DNA from: Desulfogranum mediterraneum DSM 13871
Lineage (GTDB): Bacteria; Desulfobacterota; Desulfobulbia; Desulfobulbales; Desulfobulbaceae
Direction of reading: 5' to 3'
DNA: 64,000 nt
Assembly (NCBI RefSeq): GCF_000429965.1
Contig: NZ_AUCW01000014.1
Location: 1 to 64,000, forward strand
In this document: positions 60,356-64,000 of the stretch, piece after piece
How the letters are laid out: every line of letters begins with the position of its first letter
Position numbering within the stretch: position 1 is the stretch's first letter
Program-made: the position numbers and the translations under genes
Notes under the pieces: generated by a model
The model's input: the letters and a program-made list of their open reading frames with translations, nothing else
What the model was told of the DNA's origin: nothing
The model's database searches: none

Positions 60356-61213
60356 TTAGCGCTGCTGATCCGACATGGCGCTGCACCAGTCCATGCCGAT
60401 ATCACAGGCCGTGGCCGAGTGGGTCAGACCGCCCACCGAGATGATATCCACCCCGGTCTCGGCAATCCCACGGACCGTCTCCAGGCTGACCCCGCCCGAT
60501 GCCTCGACCGTGGCCCGCCCCTGGATCATGGCCACCGCCTCCTTCATGGTGGCCAGGTCCATGTTGTCCAGCATGATCACCCCCACCTGACAGGCCAGAC
60601 ACTCCTCCACCTGGGCCAGGGTGTCCGTCTCCACCTCGACCTTGATGGTGTGGGGTACCCTCCGCCTGACCCGCTCCACCGCCTTGGTGATGGAGCCGCA
60701 GGCGGCAATATGGTTGTCCTTGATCATCACCCCGTCGCTGAGACTGTAGCGGTGGTTATGACCGCCGCCGGCCCGGACCGAGTACTTCTCCAACAGCCGC
60801 AGGCCCGGGGTGGTCTTGCGGGTATCGACAATCTTGACATCCAGGTCGGCCACCTGGTCGACAAAGGCCGCGGTCAGGGTGGCGATGCCGCACATCCGCT
60901 GGACCAGGTTCAGGGCCACCCGTTCCCCCCGGAGCAGGGAGCGGGTGTGGCCGGTGAGCTCCATCAGGACGTCGCCCTTATCCGCCCGCTTGCCGTCCCG
61001 AAGCAGCCGGCCGGTGGAGACCCCTGGATCCAGGAGGGTGAAGATCCGCCAGGCGACCTTTTCCATGCCCACCACCACCATGGGGTGGCGGGCGGTGAAG
61101 TAGGCGCGGGCCTGGTCCTTGTCGCTGAAGATGGCATCGGTGGTGATATCGCCATGCTCCAGGTCCTCACGAAGAAAGCTGTGTAACTGTTGGTCGAGTA
61201 GGTAGCTATCCAT
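60356..61213 (-). CDS. nadC: Nicotinate-nucleotide pyrophosphorylase (carboxylating)
   Basis: A 285-residue quinolinate phosphoribosyltransferase. Start ATG 61213 (MDSYLLDQQLHSFLREDLEHGDITTDAIF) is one base from the valS stop; the longer frame lies within valS. Motifs: LREDLEHGDITTDAIF (about 13-28), LNLVQRMCGIATLT, VDTRKTTPGLR (about 138-148), and GGGHNHRYSLSDGVMIKDNH (about 158-177). C-terminal VEASGGVSLETVRGIAETGVD is typical. It makes NaMN from quinolinate in NAD synthesis. Confidence 0.97.
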   Translation of the reverse strand: MDSYLLDQQLHSFLREDLEHGDITTDAIFSDKDQARAYFTARHPMVVVGMEKVAWRIFTLLDPGVSTGRLLRDGKRADKGDVLMELTGHTRSLLRGERVALNLVQRMCGIATLTAAFVDQVADLDVKIVDTRKTTPGLRLLEKYSVRAGGGHNHRYSLSDGVMIKDNHIAACGSITKAVERVRRRVPHTIKVEVETDTLAQVEECLACQVGVIMLDNMDLATMKEAVAMIQGRATVEASGGVSLETVRGIAETGVDIISVGGLTHSATACDIGMDWCSAMSDQQR

Positions 61214-61214
61214 A

Positions 61215-63908
61215 TCAGCGCAGCTTGAGCAGACGTTGGCGTGATTCCTGGTTCTTGGCCAGCCGTTCCAGGAGTTCCTCTTCGATCCCCTTTTCCTTGG
61301 CCACGATGGCGGCCGGGGCATTGCTGAGAAACTTCTCGTTGTTCAACTTAGCGCGCACCCGCTGGAGTTCCTTTTCCAGCTTGGTCTGCTCCCGCTCCAG
61401 CTTGGTAAGTTCCCCCTCCACATCGATCAGCCCCTGGAGAGGAATGATCAGCTCAATGCCCTGGACCAGCCCGTGACCGGCATCGTCGGGGACCTGACCT
61501 TCAGCCAGGATCTCCACCTGCTCGGCCCGGACCATGCCCTCGATGCCCTGGACAAAACTCTCCAGGGTCGCCCGCTTGTCCGGATCTGCACAGAGGATGG
61601 TGGCCGCCACCTTGACGTTGGGGTGGAGTTCGGCCTCGGTGCGGATGGTTCGCAGCCCCGAGATCACCTCCATGATCAGCTCCATGGAACCCTCGGCCTC
61701 GGCGTCGTCCCAGGCAGGCATCACCTCGGGAAAGGCTGCGGTCATGATGGTGCTGCGCTCTCCGGGCAGCTGACTCCAGATTTCTTCGGTGACAAAGGGA
61801 GAGACCGGATGCATCAGCTTGAGGATATTCTCCAGCACCGCCAGCAGTACCCCCTTGGCATTCTCCCGCTGGAGCGGATCATCGCCATAGAGATCGGTCT
61901 TGATCAGCTCCAGGTACCAGTCGCAGAACTCATGCCAGATAAACTGATAGATGGTGGAGGCCAGCTCGTTGAAGTAGTAGTTGTCCAGGCTCTCCCGGAC
62001 CCGCCGGATGGTGGCGTTGGTCCGGTGGAGGATCCAGCGGTGCACCAGGCTTAAACGGGCAGGATCGTCGGTCACCCGGGTGATCCCGGCCCCCTCCTCC
62101 TTGAGGTGCATCTGGGCGAAACGGGCTGCGTTCCAGAGCTTGTTGATAAAGCGGCGGTATCCGTCCACCCGCTCCTCGTCCATCCGGATCTCACGACCCT
62201 GGGCGGCAAAGGCGGTCAGGGTGAAGCGGAAGGCATCGGTGCCGTACTCGCCGATCATCACCAGCGGATCGATGACGTTGCCCGTGGACTTGGACATCTT
62301 CTTGCCGTGCTTATCCCGGACCAGGGCATGGAGATAGACATCGTGGAAGGGGACCTCGTCCATGAAGTGGAGCCCCATCATCATCATCCTGGCCACCCAG
62401 AAGAAGAGGATATCAAAGCTGGTGATCAGCACCGAGGTGGGATAGAAGGTGGCCAGTTCCCGGGTCTGCTCGGGCCAACCCAGGGTGGAGAAGGGCCAGA
62501 GGGCCGAGGAAAACCAGGTATCCAGGACATCGGTCTCCTGGCTGAGCTGGGCGCTGCCGCAGGCCGGGCAGGAGCTGGGTGTCTCCAGCTCCACCATCAG
62601 CTCACCGCACTCTGCACAGCTCCAGGCAGGGATCCGATGCCCCCACCAGATCTGGCGGGAGATACACCAGTCGCGGATGTTGTCCATCCAGGCATAGAAG
62701 GTCCGGTCCCAGGTCTTGGGATGGATCCGCATCCGCCCGTCCCGGACCGCGGCCACGGCCTTGTCGGCCAGGGGCCGGACCGCCACAAACCACTGCTTGG
62801 AGGTGGTGGGCTCCACCACGGTGGCGCAGCGGTAACACTTGCCCACGCTGTGCTGGTAGGGCTCGATCTTCTCCAGAAAGCCCTGGGCCTCCAGGTCGGC
62901 GACGATCTTCTTGCGGCAGACAAAACGATCCAGGCCGGCATACTCGCCGGCAGCCTCGTTCATCACCCCGTGGTCGTCCATGACCTTGAGCCGTTCCAGG
63001 TCATGACGCAGGCCGATCTCATAGTCATCGCGGTCATGGGCCGGAGTGACCTTCAAGGCCCCGGTACCGAACTCCCGCTGGACATGGTGATCCAGGACCA
63101 CCGGGATGGTCCGGCCGGAGAGCGGCAGGGTGATCCCCACCTGCTCCAGTCCCTGGTAGCGCTCGTCTTCGGGGTGAACCGCCACCGCAGTATCGCCCAG
63201 CATGGTCTCGGGCCGGGTGGTGGCCACGATCACCTCACCCGAGCCGTCGGCATAGGGATAGCGGACATGATAGAGCTTGCCGTCGGTGGGATCATGCTCC
63301 ACCTCGTCATCGGCCAGGGCCGTATGGCAGCGGGGACACCAGTTGACGATGTAGTCGCCCTTATAGATCAGCCCCTCCTTATAGAGGCGGACAAAGACCT
63401 CCTTCACCGCCGTGGAGAGGCCCTCGTCCATGGTGAACCGTTCCCGGTCCCAGTCACAGGAGGCGCCCATCCGTTTGAGCTGATTGATGATGGTGCCGCC
63501 CTTCTCCTCGCGCCACTGCCAGACCCGCTCGATGAATTTTTCCCGGCCCAGGTCATGGCGGGTCTTCTCTTCCGTGGCCAGCTGCCGCTCCACCACGTTC
63601 TGGGTGGCGATCCCGGCATGGTCGGTCCCCGGCACCCAGAGGGTGTTGTCCCCCTTCATCCGATGGTAACGAACCAGGACATCCTGGAGGGTATTGTTGA
63701 GGGCATGACCGATGTGGAGCACCCCGGTGACATTGGGCGGGGGGATGACGATGGAAAAAGAATCCCTCCCCTCTTCCATCTGGCCGGAAAAACTCTTCTC
63801 CTCCAACCAGCGGCTGTACCAGCGCTGTTCCACTTCATCAAACTCATAGCCCTTGGGCAGGTCGTACTTCTTGTTCTGGCTCGCTGTTGTCTTTTCCATC
63901 TTCTCCAT
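61215..63908 (-). CDS. valS: Valyl-tRNA synthetase
   Basis: An 897-residue class I synthetase. HIGH motif in PPNVTGVLHIGHALN (about 46-60), GTDHAGIATQ typical of ValS, an editing domain (TTRPETMLGDTAVAVHPED), KMSKSTGN (about 536-543) and a C-terminal coiled coil (about 830-885, LTKLEREQTKLEKELQRV). I chose ATG 63908; ATG 63899 (three codons later) is equally possible. The outermost ATG at 63935 falls inside the predicted -10 box and is therefore unlikely. First gene of the valS-nadC-thpR operon. Confidence 0.97.
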   Translation of the reverse strand: MEKMEKTTASQNKKYDLPKGYEFDEVEQRWYSRWLEEKSFSGQMEEGRDSFSIVIPPPNVTGVLHIGHALNNTLQDVLVRYHRMKGDNTLWVPGTDHAGIATQNVVERQLATEEKTRHDLGREKFIERVWQWREEKGGTIINQLKRMGASCDWDRERFTMDEGLSTAVKEVFVRLYKEGLIYKGDYIVNWCPRCHTALADDEVEHDPTDGKLYHVRYPYADGSGEVIVATTRPETMLGDTAVAVHPEDERYQGLEQVGITLPLSGRTIPVVLDHHVQREFGTGALKVTPAHDRDDYEIGLRHDLERLKVMDDHGVMNEAAGEYAGLDRFVCRKKIVADLEAQGFLEKIEPYQHSVGKCYRCATVVEPTTSKQWFVAVRPLADKAVAAVRDGRMRIHPKTWDRTFYAWMDNIRDWCISRQIWWGHRIPAWSCAECGELMVELETPSSCPACGSAQLSQETDVLDTWFSSALWPFSTLGWPEQTRELATFYPTSVLITSFDILFFWVARMMMMGLHFMDEVPFHDVYLHALVRDKHGKKMSKSTGNVIDPLVMIGEYGTDAFRFTLTAFAAQGREIRMDEERVDGYRRFINKLWNAARFAQMHLKEEGAGITRVTDDPARLSLVHRWILHRTNATIRRVRESLDNYYFNELASTIYQFIWHEFCDWYLELIKTDLYGDDPLQRENAKGVLLAVLENILKLMHPVSPFVTEEIWSQLPGERSTIMTAAFPEVMPAWDDAEAEGSMELIMEVISGLRTIRTEAELHPNVKVAATILCADPDKRATLESFVQGIEGMVRAEQVEILAEGQVPDDAGHGLVQGIELIIPLQGLIDVEGELTKLEREQTKLEKELQRVRAKLNNEKFLSNAPAAIVAKEKGIEEELLERLAKNQESRQRLLKLR

Positions 63909-63930
63909 CAGACCGGTAGCAGTCCGGCTC

Positions 63931-63960
63931 CACATAGTAAAATAAACAAAATAAGTTCAA
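63931..63960 (-). promoter_or_regulatory. Candidate promoter of the valS operon
   Basis: On the minus strand TTGAAC (complement of 63955-63960) and TATGTG (complement of 63931-63936) are 18 bases apart in an AT-rich stretch. Transcription would begin near 63925. No T-box or other leader is visible in the short untranslated region. Confidence 0.5.
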
Positions 63961-64000
63961 CCAAAAATCGGCTGGCACCCTTCGCCCCGACAGCCCCGAA

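Noticed and set aside
1-64000. CRISPR array or rRNA operon
   Set aside because: No regularly spaced direct repeats of 25-40 bases with unique spacers, and no rRNA-like sequence, were seen on reading through the window.

Overview
The window looks like chromosomal DNA of a GC-rich anaerobic Desulfobacterota bacterium, probably close to the sulfate-reducing or sulfur-disproportionating Desulfobulbales. I infer this from gene content: a six-gene hydrogenase-like membrane complex, CbiK, a DUF3450/TtpC-type TonB system, a C_GCAxxG_C_C protein, exported DsrE and rhodanese proteins, and an indolepyruvate:ferredoxin oxidoreductase cluster with two phenylacetate-CoA ligases. No rRNA or marker gene confirms the taxonomy.

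Layout. 1-2.5 kb is insertion-sequence debris: the 3' end of an IS3-type transposase fused to a 5'-truncated IS66 element whose right end interrupts a coiled-coil gene. An M15 peptidase follows (2.7-3.2 kb). 3.3-15 kb is a plus-strand unit: a sensor kinase and an NtrC-type sigma-54 activator, a good sigma-54 promoter, two tandem paralogous small proteins of unknown function, and six genes for an energy-converting-hydrogenase-related (Ehr-like) complex. Its large subunit has lost the NiFe-binding cysteines. A diguanylate cyclase follows.

16.6-19.0 kb holds a TetR regulator with matching palindromic operators before its own gene and before an operon of three exported proteins (DsrE-like, DUF1566, rhodanese). 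19.1-25.7 kb (minus) is one apparent operon behind a cobalamin riboswitch and terminator: CbiK, DUF3450, TtpC, ExbB, ExbD, TonB and a TPR protein. 25.9-28.4 kb (minus) has two overlapping GlgC homologues, the upstream one lacking key catalytic residues. 28.6-37.1 kb holds a DHH phosphoesterase, an LptF/G permease, DUF362, an alpha/beta hydrolase, a C_GCAxxG_C_C protein, an AraC regulator and a hybrid histidine kinase.

37.1-40.6 kb is a gene-poor stretch around a chemoreceptor flanked by two direct copies of a 131-bp palindromic MITE-like repeat; a third, inverted copy lies at 55.3 kb. 40.6-53.1 kb (minus) holds a Cys/Lys-rich small protein, an FKBP isomerase, an exported OB-fold-like protein, and an aromatic amino acid/aryl acid cluster (PaaK, LivFGMHJ, double-ACT protein, second PaaK, IorB, IorA). 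53.4-63.9 kb holds a DUF3352-like protein, an ABC-F ATPase, a radical SAM protein, RNase III, tRNA-Cys, and a valS-nadC-thpR operon.

The best candidate for an undescribed system is the sigma-54-controlled small-paralogue plus Ehr-like cluster at 3.3-14.9 kb. The MITE-like repeat, the TetR-controlled exported sulfur module and the riboswitch-controlled TonB operon are the next most interesting.
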